A program made the translations under genes and the position numbers. Of a DNA stretch of 64,000 bases, positions 1 to 8,600 are shown in pieces. This DNA is from Halobellus litoreus. GTDB taxonomy: Archaea > Halobacteriota > Halobacteria > Halobacteriales > Haloferacaceae. Location: contig NZ_JANHAW010000001.1 of assembly GCF_024464595.1 (NCBI RefSeq), forward strand, positions 947,083 to 1,011,082. The letters are read 5' to 3'. Position 1 is the stretch's first letter; the number at the start of each line of letters is the position of its first letter. The notes below the pieces were generated by a model that was not told the DNA's origin, ran no database searches, and saw only the letters and a program-made list of their open reading frames with translations.

Positions 1-1
1 C

Positions 2-346
2 GCGCAGTTCCTCCGGGGGATCCTCGAAGCCTGCGGCACCGTCTGCTTCCGGGAGTCGTCGGGATCGGTCGGCGTGTCGTTCGTCCACGAGGACGAGGCG
101 TTGCTCAGAACCGTTCGCTCGCTGCTCGACGCCGCAGCGCCCCACGTCCCGACTGACGATCTCTCGGAGACGTCCTCGGGCGGCTACTGGTTCGGCCTGG
201 CCGACGACGCGGACACGGCGGCGTTCGCGCGGTGGACGTACGCCGGAAGCGACGACTCCGGGTTGTACTCGACCGCGCGGCGTGGGAAACTCCGCCGAAG
301 CGTCGAGCGGGCTACGGGGAGCGAGGTGGGCGAGCTCTCAAGATGA
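2..346 (+). CDS. Cobalamin-cluster protein, LAGLIDADG-like domain (3' part only)
   Basis: The reading frame is open from the window edge, so the start codon lies outside. The visible 114 residues begin with FLRGILEACGTVCF, which resembles the LAGLIDADG helix of homing-endonuclease folds (compare FLRGFFDADGSV). The rest is a charged alpha/beta segment ending in RRGKLRRSVERA. Its stop codon overlaps the ATG of the ferredoxin-fused cbiX by 4 bases, so the two are translationally coupled. Haloarchaeal cobalamin clusters often carry an uncharacterised gene at this place; a regulatory or DNA-binding role is only a guess. No catalytic acidic residue is obvious in the helix (AC replaces the usual DAD), so nuclease activity is doubtful. 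Confidence 0.5.
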   Translation, partial: AQFLRGILEACGTVCFRESSGSVGVSFVHEDEALLRTVRSLLDAAAPHVPTDDLSETSSGGYWFGLADDADTAAFARWTYAGSDDSGLYSTARRGKLRRSVERATGSEVGELSR

Positions 347-1587
347 CCGCGAACGCCAGAGCCTCGCCGGACGCGCGGGACGACACCGGCGTACTCGACG
401 ACGAGGCCGTGTTGCTGGTAGGCCACGGCTCCCGCCGCGAGAAGTCGAACGAACAGGTCCGGGCGCTCGCGGCCGATCTGGAGGATCGACTCGGCCTACC
501 GGTCGACGCCGGCTTTCTGGAACTCGCGACGCCCTCGATATCCGACGCGATCGCCGGGCTCGCGGCGACAGTCTCGCGAATCAGCGTCGTGCAACTGTCG
601 CTGTTCGCCGCGAGCCACGTGAAGAACGACGTCCCGCTGGCGGTCCAGCGAGCCAGGAACGAACACCCCGACGTCACCGTCCACAACGGCGCACACCTCG
701 GCGTCCACCCGGCGCTCGTCGACCTGCTCGACGACCGGGCGGCGGCCGTGGAGGCCGAGTTGGGCGTCGACCGCGAGACCGACGACGTCGCGGTGGTGCT
801 CTGCGCGCGCGGCTCCAGCGATCCGGACGCCAACAGCGACGCGCACAAACTCGCCCGGTTGCTGTACGAGGGCCGGGCCTTCGACCGCGTCGAGACGGCC
901 TTCATCGGCGTCACCGAGCCGCGGTTGGAGGAGGCGCTGCACGCCGCCGCCAAACACCGGCCCGACGCCGTCGTCGTGCTCCCGTACATGCTCGGCGACG
1001 GCGTCCTCACCGGGCGGATCCGCGAGGGGGCCGCCGAGTTCGACGACGAGTACCCCTACGTCGACGCGGCGGCCGGCGACCCGCTCGGAACGGACGGCCG
1101 GCTGCTGGACGTCCTCGGCGACCGCTGGCAGGAGGCCCGGACGGAAAGCGTCGATATGTCCTGTGACACCTGCAAGTACAAGGTCGAACTCGACGGCTAC
1201 GAGGCGGACGTCGGCGGCGCGAAAGCGACGTTGCGCGCGCTGACGCATCAGGAGTCGCACGCCGACCGCGACGACGTGGACGACGAGCCACACGCACACG
1301 ACGCGCCGGCGAAGCACGTCGCGGTGTGTACCAATCAGACGTGCGCCGCCGACGGCGCGCCGGCCGTCCTCGAAGGGTTGCGGCAGGCCGCACGCGATTC
1401 CGACGCCTGCGACGCCCGGATCACGCGTTCGTCGTGTCTCGGCCGCTGCGGCGACGGCCCGATGGTCGCCGTCTACCCCGACGGCGTCTGGTACGGCGGC
1501 GTCGACGGGAGCGACGCGGAGCGAATCGTCTCGTCCCACCTCGATCGGGACCGCATCGTCTCGGACCTCGTCGACCAAGTGTTATAA
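343..1587 (+). CDS. cbiX: Sirohydrochlorin cobaltochelatase CbiX with C-terminal 2Fe-2S ferredoxin domain
   Basis: Inserts Co2+ into sirohydrochlorin, the first committed step of cobalt-early B12 synthesis. The 414-residue protein has two CbiX half-domains: the first holds VGHGS (His28) and ASHVKND (His92), the likely metal-binding histidines; the second holds CARGSS. A His-rich stretch (about 300-325) follows. Residues about 325-405 form a thioredoxin-like ferredoxin with cysteines 329, 334, 365 and 369 (CTNQTC and CLGRC) and the family-typical ending MVAVYPDGVWYGGV. The ATG at 343 overlaps the upstream stop and places HGS at the expected distance; an earlier in-frame ATG at 232 would run deep into the upstream gene. 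DUF3209 follows directly. The fusion suggests redox control or electron supply; that part is inference. Confidence 0.93.
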   Translation: MTANARASPDARDDTGVLDDEAVLLVGHGSRREKSNEQVRALAADLEDRLGLPVDAGFLELATPSISDAIAGLAATVSRISVVQLSLFAASHVKNDVPLAVQRARNEHPDVTVHNGAHLGVHPALVDLLDDRAAAVEAELGVDRETDDVAVVLCARGSSDPDANSDAHKLARLLYEGRAFDRVETAFIGVTEPRLEEALHAAAKHRPDAVVVLPYMLGDGVLTGRIREGAAEFDDEYPYVDAAAGDPLGTDGRLLDVLGDRWQEARTESVDMSCDTCKYKVELDGYEADVGGAKATLRALTHQESHADRDDVDDEPHAHDAPAKHVAVCTNQTCAADGAPAVLEGLRQAARDSDACDARITRSSCLGRCGDGPMVAVYPDGVWYGGVDGSDAERIVSSHLDRDRIVSDLVDQVL

Positions 1588-1959
1588 ATGAGCTGTCACG
1601 AAATCGAAGCCCTACGACTCGGACTGATGAACGTGCTCGGAACGGAAGATCGAAGCGCTCGCGAGCACGCGGAGAAGGAACTGGAGGGCCACCTCGACGG
1701 CCCGATCGAAGCCCTCGCGAACGCGGAGACGCTCTCGGAGATCGAGCGACACCTCGACGCGGCGCTCGTGGACCTAGAGGCGGAAGTCGCCGCGACCGAT
1801 CCCGACGACCCGGCGTACGGCTACGTCCGCGGGCGACTCGTCGCCGTTCGCGACGCCGAACGCGCGGTGCACAGGCTGACCGATCAGGGCGAGAGCGTCC
1901 TCGACGGACTTGGCGAGGCACACGACGTGCTGCACGAGACGTTCCCCGTCGAGGAGTAG
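1588..1959 (+). CDS. DUF3209 family protein
   Basis: A 123-residue acidic, all-helical protein beginning MSCHEIEALRLGLMNVLG, which I recognise as the DUF3209 family found next to cbiX in haloarchaea. Its ATG directly follows the cbiX stop codon, so the two are surely cotranscribed. The MSCHE start supplies a Cys-x-His pair that could bind metal, but there is no catalytic motif. Location suggests a helper in cobalt handling or chelation, for example a small chaperone for CbiX. Function is unknown, and the role is inferred from context only. Confidence 0.75.
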   Translation: MSCHEIEALRLGLMNVLGTEDRSAREHAEKELEGHLDGPIEALANAETLSEIERHLDAALVDLEAEVAATDPDDPAYGYVRGRLVAVRDAERAVHRLTDQGESVLDGLGEAHDVLHETFPVEE

Positions 1960-1983
1960 CGATCAGGGGGGCCGATCCCCCTT

Positions 1984-2319
1984 CTATCGCGGATCATTCA
2001 ACCGCGACGCGCCCGCGCCGAACTCGGCTTCGAGCAGCGCCGGCACGTCGTCGGGGACGACGTCGGAGTACCAGCGGTTTCGGGGGTGGATCGCGACCGC
2101 GGTCCCCTCGGCGCTGCACAGGCCGAGACAACTCGTCTCGGCGACGCGGACGCGCGACCAGAAGACGTCGCGGTCGCGCAGCCACGTTTTGACCGCCTCG
2201 TACACGTTGCGGCCCTGTACGTCCGCACAGCAGGCGTACTCCGAGTCCCGCACGTGCGTGCAGACGAGCACGTGAGCGGCGAAGTCGTCGTCGACGACGT
2301 CTTCGGTTCTCGACCGCAT
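1984..2319 (-). CDS. Thioredoxin-like (2Fe-2S) ferredoxin of the cobalt-transport operon
   Basis: A 111-residue protein with the thioredoxin-like ferredoxin pattern: an N-terminal strand VLVCTHVRDSEYACC, a middle helix, then SCLGLCSAEGTAVAIHPRNR with CxxxC ligands. It parallels the C-terminal domain of CbiX in this cluster and probably carries a 2Fe-2S centre. The ATG at 2319 overlaps the cbtA stop (TGATG), which fixes the start; an open frame running further upstream lies inside cbtA and is not used. As last gene of the chlID-cbtB-cbtA-ferredoxin run it may deliver electrons for corrin-ring reduction or sense redox state; the exact partner is not known. Confidence 0.85.
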   Translation of the reverse strand: MRSRTEDVVDDDFAAHVLVCTHVRDSEYACCADVQGRNVYEAVKTWLRDRDVFWSRVRVAETSCLGLCSAEGTAVAIHPRNRWYSDVVPDDVPALLEAEFGAGASRLNDPR

Positions 2320-3149
2320 CAGTCCGCCGCGGCCGGCGCGTCCGAGCGCGCGCTCGCGACCTCTGACGATCGGTCCCCGACAGAGCGCCGACGGAACCGC
2401 GCGTGTGCCGCGGCGAGCAACGCCCAGAGCAGCGCCTGTCCGAACACGGTCATCCCGACGAGCCCCGTCGCCAGGTCGGAGGGGAGCGCGCTCTCGACCG
2501 GGTTCGCGGGAGCGAACGCGGCGGGGACGGCCAAGAGACCGAACGGGAGCACGGCCGCGAGGACGGTGGCCCCCCGTCCGTGCGCTTCTCGGAGCCGCTG
2601 GTACGCGTACCCCGAGAGCAGACAGACCAGCGCCCCGGCGACCATCATCCCGGCGTAGAGGAGTGTTCGGGTCTCCGTGGGCAGCGATTGCGAGACTCCG
2701 GGCGGCTGCGGCGGGAGGACGAGCCACGGCGCGCCCGAAACGGTGACGAACCCGGCCGCCGCCAGGAGGTAGCTCTTCGACCTCTCGGCCCCCGGAATCG
2801 CTGGTTCGAGGAGGTAGAAGGCGAAGCCGAAGACGACGCCGCCGAGGAGGACTCCCCAGAGCACGCCGGAGAGGACGCTCACGGCGTTCGTGACCGCTGC
2901 GGGAACCGCGGTCTCGTGGTGCCCGCTCCCGACGTCACTGTGGTGGCCGCCGCCGGCATCGTGGTGGTGACCACCCCCTGCGTCGTGGTGCCCGCCGGTC
3001 GCGGGCTCGCCGACGGCTTCGCCGCCCTCGTGGCCGAGTTCGTCGGCGAACGCGACGAGCGGGTTGGCCACGAGCGCCAGCAGCAGGCCGAACGCCAGTC
3101 CGGCGACCACGCCGGCTTTCACGCCCCGAGTCAGGTAAGCGACGAGCAT
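2319..3149 (-). CDS. cbtA: Cobalt transporter subunit CbtA
   Basis: A 276-residue membrane protein with about six hydrophobic segments (near residues 12-35, 93-115, 127-147, 163-183, 193-213 and 229-249). The first external loop (about 53-79) is an array of HH and HHH clusters separated by DAGG and similar spacers, a metal-capturing loop typical of CbtA. The N-terminal sequence LTRGVKAGVVAGLAFGL is family-like. It sits 2 bases after cbtB and overlaps the ferredoxin gene, so CbtB, CbtA and the ferredoxin form one unit. Predicted to bring cobalt into the cell for the chelatases in the same cluster. Confidence 0.93.
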   Translation of the reverse strand: MLVAYLTRGVKAGVVAGLAFGLLLALVANPLVAFADELGHEGGEAVGEPATGGHHDAGGGHHHDAGGGHHSDVGSGHHETAVPAAVTNAVSVLSGVLWGVLLGGVVFGFAFYLLEPAIPGAERSKSYLLAAAGFVTVSGAPWLVLPPQPPGVSQSLPTETRTLLYAGMMVAGALVCLLSGYAYQRLREAHGRGATVLAAVLPFGLLAVPAAFAPANPVESALPSDLATGLVGMTVFGQALLWALLAAAHARFRRRSVGDRSSEVASARSDAPAAAD

Positions 3150-3151
3150 AC

Positions 3152-3340
3152 TCAGTGGCAGGTGATGCCCGCGGCGTGCCGGAAGTTGTGCATCGAGTCG
3201 TGCAGCATCGGTTCTTGAACGAACAGGAGTGCGAATCCGAGCGCGGCGACGAGCGCGAGTCCGACGGCGAGTTGCGTCGGCGTCAGCTCGATTCGGATCC
3301 CTTCGATTCGGCCGTGAACGGTGTCAGTGGTTGCCGCCAT
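3152..3340 (-). CDS. cbtB: Cobalt transporter subunit CbtB
   Basis: A 62-residue protein with one transmembrane helix (about 23-41) and the CbtB signature tail, a His- and Met-rich end HDSMHNFRHAAGITCH with four histidines and a terminal cysteine, suited to metal binding at the membrane surface. It lies 2 bases upstream of cbtA on the same strand. CbtB and CbtA are found together in B12-related cobalt uptake systems. The short AT-rich gap upstream (3341-3398) separates it from chlID and probably holds its own promoter. Confidence 0.93.
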   Translation of the reverse strand: MAATTDTVHGRIEGIRIELTPTQLAVGLALVAALGFALLFVQEPMLHDSMHNFRHAAGITCH

Positions 3341-3398
3341 TCTAAATCACACTTGGAAAAAGACAAGTTAGATTGTAAATCTTGCGTGTGAGAGAAAC
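3341..3398 (-). promoter_or_regulatory. Probable cbtBA promoter with inverted repeat
   Basis: AT-rich gap between chlID and cbtB in otherwise very GC-rich DNA. It contains an inverted repeat ACTTG (3351-3355) / CAAGT (3364-3368) and outer arms TCTAA (3341-3345) / TTAGA (3368-3372). Position directly before cbtB suggests a repressor site for cobalt uptake. The operator role is inference. Confidence 0.45.
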
Positions 3399-5633
3399 TC
3401 AGCTTTCACGTGCGGCACCGACGACCGCGTCGATCCGCTCGGCGGAGAGCGCAGACAGCGGAACGCGCGTCCCGTCTGTTTCGTCGGCGACCAGTCCGGC
3501 CACTCCCGCTTCCCCGCCGTCTCCTGCGTCGACGACGACGACGTGCGCGCCGAGTTCGGCCAGTCGCCGGGCGGCCTCGCGGGTCTCGCCGACCGGGCTC
3601 CCCCCGGCGACGTTCGCGCGGCCGTCCGTGACCAACACGACGACGGCGGCGGCGGGGTCGGCCCGATCGAGGACGTCGGCCGCGGTTCGGAGCCCCGCGG
3701 GCAGCGGGGTCCGGTCGCCGGTCGGCAGGTCCTTGAGGTGGCGCGCTGCGAGCGTGACGCTGTTCGTCGGCGGGAGGAGGACGTCCGCCCCGTCGCCGGC
3801 GAACGAGACGAACCCGACCTCGTCGCGCTGGCGGTACGCGTCCTTCAGCAGTTCGAGTACCGTCCCCTTCGCCGCGCGCATCGCCGGACGCATCGACGCG
3901 CTGGCGTCGACGACGAAGAGCACCAGTGCGCCCGCGTCGCTCCGGCGGACCGACTGCCGGAGGTCCCGCGACTCGACGGACGACGCGCCGCGGGCGGCCG
4001 CCGCGCGGACCGAGGCGGCGGCGTCGACGTCGTCCGCCGGATTCGCGCGACGTGTGCGCACCCGGGCCCCCTCGCTGTCGACGGTCGGGTCGGTCCGCGT
4101 TCGGGTGCCGCTCCCCGCCTTCGCGTCCGTGACGGCCTCAGGCGCGGTCAATTCGGGGGCACGTCCCGCGCCGACTCCGGCGGGCGACTGCCCCGGGACG
4201 AGCGGACTGGCCTGTGTGGAGTCGTCGGAGTCGTCCACTGAATCTTCACCGTCGGCGTCCGTGTCGGCCCCCGTGTTCCGGTTCCCGTCCTCCGCGATCT
4301 TCCCGTTCCCCGCTGCCGATTCGGTGTGATTGGGGTCGCTGTCGCCGTTTCGGCCCGACGAGGACGGTCCCGCGTCCGTCCCGTCGGGGTCGTTCCCCTC
4401 CTCGGACGGTTCGGGCTCGGTCGATGGTCCCGATCCATCGCCGTCGCCCGGGTCACCGGGGTCGCCGGTCTCGCTCGTCGGGTCGCCGCACTCGTTCGCC
4501 GAGTCGCTGTTCTCGCCCCTGGCGTCGCCTTCTTCTTTCCCTTCGGGGTCTTCCCCGTCGGTTTCCCCATCGTCCTCGTTGCCTTCGTCGCCCGCTCCGT
4601 CGAAGTGGTCGTCGACGAGTTCCTCGGGATCGGGGGCGTCCTCGAACGGGCGCGCTCGAAGCCGGTGCGGGAGCGCGAGTTCCGCCGCGCGTCGGACGTC
4701 GGGTTCGACGACCTTCGAGCGTCCGTCGAGTGCGGCGAAGGTCATCGCGGCCCGCGCCGTGGCGATGTCGCCGCGGTGTCCCTCCGCGCCCGAGTCCCGG
4801 CACAGTTCCGCGATCTCCCGTTGGAATTCGGTCGGGAGGTCGACCTCCGGGAGGAGTTCGCGGGCCGTTCGGAGCTGGTCTCGGCGATCTGCTTCGCCGT
4901 CGGTTTCGGTGCTTGACGCCGTCCCCCCCGTATCGCGGCCGATCGCACGGTCGATGATGTCGACCCGTTGATCCAGGTCCTCGCAGGCCGTCACCGTCGC
5001 CTGAAGCGCGAAGCGGTCCCGCAGCTGGGGACGGAGGTCACCCTCCTCGGGGTTCATCGTGCCGACGAGCGTGAAGTCGGCCGGGTGGGTGACGCTGACG
5101 CCGTCGCGCTCGACGCGATTGACCCCGCTGGCCGCCGCGTCCAGCAGCACGTCGACGAGGTGGTCGTCGAGGAGATTCACCTCGTCGACGTAGAGGATGC
5201 CGCGGTTCGCGCGGGCGAGCAGGCCGGGATCGAACTCGTACTCGCCGGCCAGCGCGTCCGACACCGAGAGCGTCCCGACGACCCGCTCGCGGGTCGCACC
5301 CAGCGGGAGCGTCACGAGTGGGACCGGCCGCTCGGTCCGCGGCGGGTCCGTCCGCTGGCGACAGCGATCGCACTGGCGTTCGGGGTCCTCGGGCGGACAG
5401 CCGTAGGGACAGTCGGTGACGACGTCCTGTTTCGGTAGCAGGTCCGTCAGCGCCCGGACCGCCGTCGACTTCGCCGTTCCCTTCTCGCCTCGGATAAGGA
5501 GGCCGTCCAGGCTGTCGTTCGCCGCGACGGCGAGTAAAGCCCGCTTGAGTTCCTCCTGTCCGACGATCTGGGAGAACGAGAACCCTGACTCCCGATCGTG
5601 CGAAGCTTTTTTCACTTCACCGTAATCAATCAT
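3399..5633 (-). CDS. Chelatase subunit ChlID-type (AAA+ ChlI part fused to VWA ChlD part)
   Basis: ATPase partner of CobN for ATP-driven cobalt (or magnesium-type) chelation. The 744-residue protein starts with an AAA+ domain: FSQIVGQEELK, Walker A RGEKGTAKST (about 49-58), Walker B region ILYVDEVNLLDDHL, sensor region TMNPEEGDLRPQLRDRF. A long Asp/Glu/Ser/Gly-rich linker (about 340-500) follows, then a von Willebrand A domain with the MIDAS motif DASAS at about 576. The start at 5633 (MIDYGEVKK) is chosen because residues further upstream read into the divergent cobN gene and look non-coding. A Cys cluster CPYGCPPEDPERQCDRC early in the AAA+ domain may bind zinc. It is divergent from cobN, with a 34-base gap. 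Confidence 0.9.
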   Translation of the reverse strand: MIDYGEVKKASHDRESGFSFSQIVGQEELKRALLAVAANDSLDGLLIRGEKGTAKSTAVRALTDLLPKQDVVTDCPYGCPPEDPERQCDRCRQRTDPPRTERPVPLVTLPLGATRERVVGTLSVSDALAGEYEFDPGLLARANRGILYVDEVNLLDDHLVDVLLDAAASGVNRVERDGVSVTHPADFTLVGTMNPEEGDLRPQLRDRFALQATVTACEDLDQRVDIIDRAIGRDTGGTASSTETDGEADRRDQLRTARELLPEVDLPTEFQREIAELCRDSGAEGHRGDIATARAAMTFAALDGRSKVVEPDVRRAAELALPHRLRARPFEDAPDPEELVDDHFDGAGDEGNEDDGETDGEDPEGKEEGDARGENSDSANECGDPTSETGDPGDPGDGDGSGPSTEPEPSEEGNDPDGTDAGPSSSGRNGDSDPNHTESAAGNGKIAEDGNRNTGADTDADGEDSVDDSDDSTQASPLVPGQSPAGVGAGRAPELTAPEAVTDAKAGSGTRTRTDPTVDSEGARVRTRRANPADDVDAAASVRAAAARGASSVESRDLRQSVRRSDAGALVLFVVDASASMRPAMRAAKGTVLELLKDAYRQRDEVGFVSFAGDGADVLLPPTNSVTLAARHLKDLPTGDRTPLPAGLRTAADVLDRADPAAAVVVLVTDGRANVAGGSPVGETREAARRLAELGAHVVVVDAGDGGEAGVAGLVADETDGTRVPLSALSAERIDAVVGAARES

Positions 5634-5667
5634 ACTTGAATTAGCGCAATAGAGGTTTAACAACGTT
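5634..5667. promoter_or_regulatory. Short divergent promoter region between chlID and cobN
   Basis: Only 34 bases separate the start codons of the two divergent chelatase genes. The stretch is AT-rich relative to its surroundings (TTGAATTAG and GGTTTAAC) and must hold both core promoters, so expression of the two subunits is probably linked. No clear palindrome is visible. Confidence 0.5.
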
Positions 5668-8600
5668 ATGCCAACAATCGGCCTGTACACCGCGACCGAA
5701 AACGAGCTCGGGGCCGTCCAGCGCGCCGCGAAGCGGACGGACGTCGACCTGGTCGTCCGCTCGGAGAGCGACCTCGACGACGGGACCGACGTCGACGCGT
5801 TCCTCGACGAGATCGACGACGCGACGGCGGCGGTCTTCTGGCTCCACGGCGGCGAGGAGAGTATGCCCGGATACGACCGCGCCGTCGAGCGATTGCGCGA
5901 CGCCGGCGTGCCGCTCGTCGTCAAATCGACCGGAGACGCCTACGCGATCGAGGACACGTCCGTCGCCGCGACGGACCGCGACCGCATCTACGAGTACCTG
6001 GAACGGGGCGGGACCGCCAACGTCGCGAACTGTCTCCGCTTCCTCGCCGACGAGTATTCCCACATCGACCGCGAGTACGACGATCCCGTGACGCTCCCGA
6101 CGGAGGGCGTCTACCACCCCGATCACCCCGGGGCGTCCTACGAGGAGTTGGCGGCCGACCTCGACCCGTCGACGCCGACGGTCGCGGTCTGGTTCTACGA
6201 GTCCCACTGGACCCACGAGAACACGCGCTACGTCGACGCCCAGGTGCGGGCCGTGGAGGCCCAAGGCGCGGACGCCCTGCCGATCTTTTGCAATCCGGCG
6301 ACCGATACCGAGGGGCAGTGGGACGCCGAGCGGGTGACTCAGGAGTGGCTCCTCGACGACGGAGAACCCCTCGTCGACGCCGTCCTCTCTTCGTTTATGT
6401 TCTCGCTGTCGATGGACGAGCGGGGGCGCGCGGCCGACGACGAGGGCGATAGCGCCGAAGACGTCTTTGTAGAGCAACTGGGCGTCCCGGTGATCCAGAC
6501 CGTCACGACGATGCGCTCGCGGTCCCGGTACGCGTCGAGCAACACGGGCGTGATGGGCTTCGAACTCGCCCTCTCGGTCGCGCTCCCGGAGTTCGACGGC
6601 AACGTCGTCACCCACCCGATCAGCGGGAAGGAGCGCACCGACGACGAGGCCGGCATCGGGAGCGCGCCGAAGCAGCACTTCCCGATCGACGACCGGGTCG
6701 ACCACGCCGCGCGACTGGCGGTCAACTGGGCGCGGTTGCGGCACGTCCCGAACGAGGAGAAGGACGTCGCGGTCGTCCTGCACAACTACCCGCCGAGCGA
6801 CGACGGGATCGGGACCGCCTTCGGCCTCGACAGCCCCGAGAGCACGGTCAATCTCCTGGAAGAACTCGGTGCACGGGGGTACGACCTCGGCGGGGGCGAC
6901 GGCAGCGACGCGTCGCCGTCGCTCCCCGACAGCGGCCAAGCGCTCGTCGAGCGGCTCACCGACCAGCTCACCCTGGACAACCGCTGGGTCGCCCCCGAGG
7001 ACGTCCGCGACCTGAGCGTCGACGTCGTCGCGCCAGGTCGCTACCGCGAGTGGTTCGGTGAACTGGACGAGCGCTTCCGAGAGAACGTCCGCGACGAGTG
7101 GGGCGAGGCCCCCGACCGACCCGTCGCGATCCCGGGCGTCGAGTTCGGGAACGTCCTCGTCACCGTCCAGCCGCCGCGCGGCTTCGGGATGGACCCCTCG
7201 AAAGTGTACCACGATTCGGACCTCCAGCCGCCGCGCGGCTTCGGGATGGACCCCTCGAAAGTGTACCACGATTCGGACCTCCAGCCGCCCCACGACTACG
7301 TGGCATTCTACGGCTGGCTCCGGAACGCGTTCGAGGCCGACGCCGTCGTCCACCTCGGGACCCACGGCAGCCTGGAGTGGCTCCCGGGCAAGACGGTCGG
7401 GTTGGACGGCGAGAGCGCCCCCGACCAACTGATCGACGACGTCCCGAACGTCTACCCCTACATCGTCAACAACCCCGGCGAGGGGACGCAGGCGAAGCGG
7501 CGCTCCTACGCGGCGATCGTCGACTACCTCACGCCGGTGATGCGCAACGCCGGAACGTACGACGAACTGTCCGAGTTGGAGGAACTCGCCGACCAGTATC
7601 GTGAGGCCGGGATGGAGGACGCCCGCACCGACGACGGCGAGGGCCTCGAACGGCAGCTCAGAGAGAAGGTCGACGAACTCGACCTCGCGGTGGAATTGGG
7701 AATCGCGGGCGACATCGACGAAAAAGCAGACGTTCGCGGTCCCGACGAAGCCGGCTCCACGCTCGCCGAGGGCGCGGTCGGCGGCGACGACGTCGCCGTC
7801 GACGAACTCGTCGAGCGCGTCCACGCGTACCTCACGGACGTGAAGACGACCCAGATCCGGATGGGGCTCCACACGATGGGCGAACCGCCCGAGGGCGAAC
7901 GGCTGACCGAGTATCTGGTCGCGCTCACCAGACTGGAGAACCCCGGCGGCCCGAGCCTCAGGGAGAGCGTCGCGGGCGTGCTCGGCGTCGACTACGAGCG
8001 GATGCTCGACGAGCCGGGCCACTACGACGAGGAGCTCGGGATGACGCTCTCGGAGGCGGCCGACGAGGTGTACGAGACGAGCCTCGACCTCGTCGAAACA
8101 CTCGCCGAGCACGACTTCGACCCGCCGGCCTCGGAGGTCGACGCTGGGCCAGACGATGAGGTAAATATGAACCTGCTCGTCGTCGATATCGACCCGCTCG
8201 GGGACGCGCGGGTGCAGTCCGGTGCGCACGAGGACCTCCGCGCGGCCCTGAACTTCGTCTGCGAGGAGGTGGCCCCGCGCGTCCGCGGCGCGTCCGAGGA
8301 GATTCCGCGAACGGCCGAGGCGCTGGCCGGCGAGTACGTGCCGCCCGGTGGCAGCGGCGCGCCGACCCGCGGCGGCGTCGACCTGCTGCCGACGGCGCGG
8401 AACTTCTACACGCTGGATCCCCGAAAGATCCCGGCGAAGAGCGCCTGGCGCGTCGGGCGCGAGGTCGCGGAGGGTACCGCCGAACGCCACGCCGACGAGC
8501 ACGGCGCGTACCCCGAGGAAGTCGGCGTCGTCGCCTGGGGGACGCCCACCGTGCGGACCCGCGGCGAGACGGTCGCGCAGGTGCTCGCGCTGATGGGCGT

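Noticed and set aside
5634-5924. Longer N-terminus for the ChlID-type protein
   Set aside because: The extra 97 codons are antisense to the cobN start and lack similarity to the AAA+ family, which begins right after 5633.
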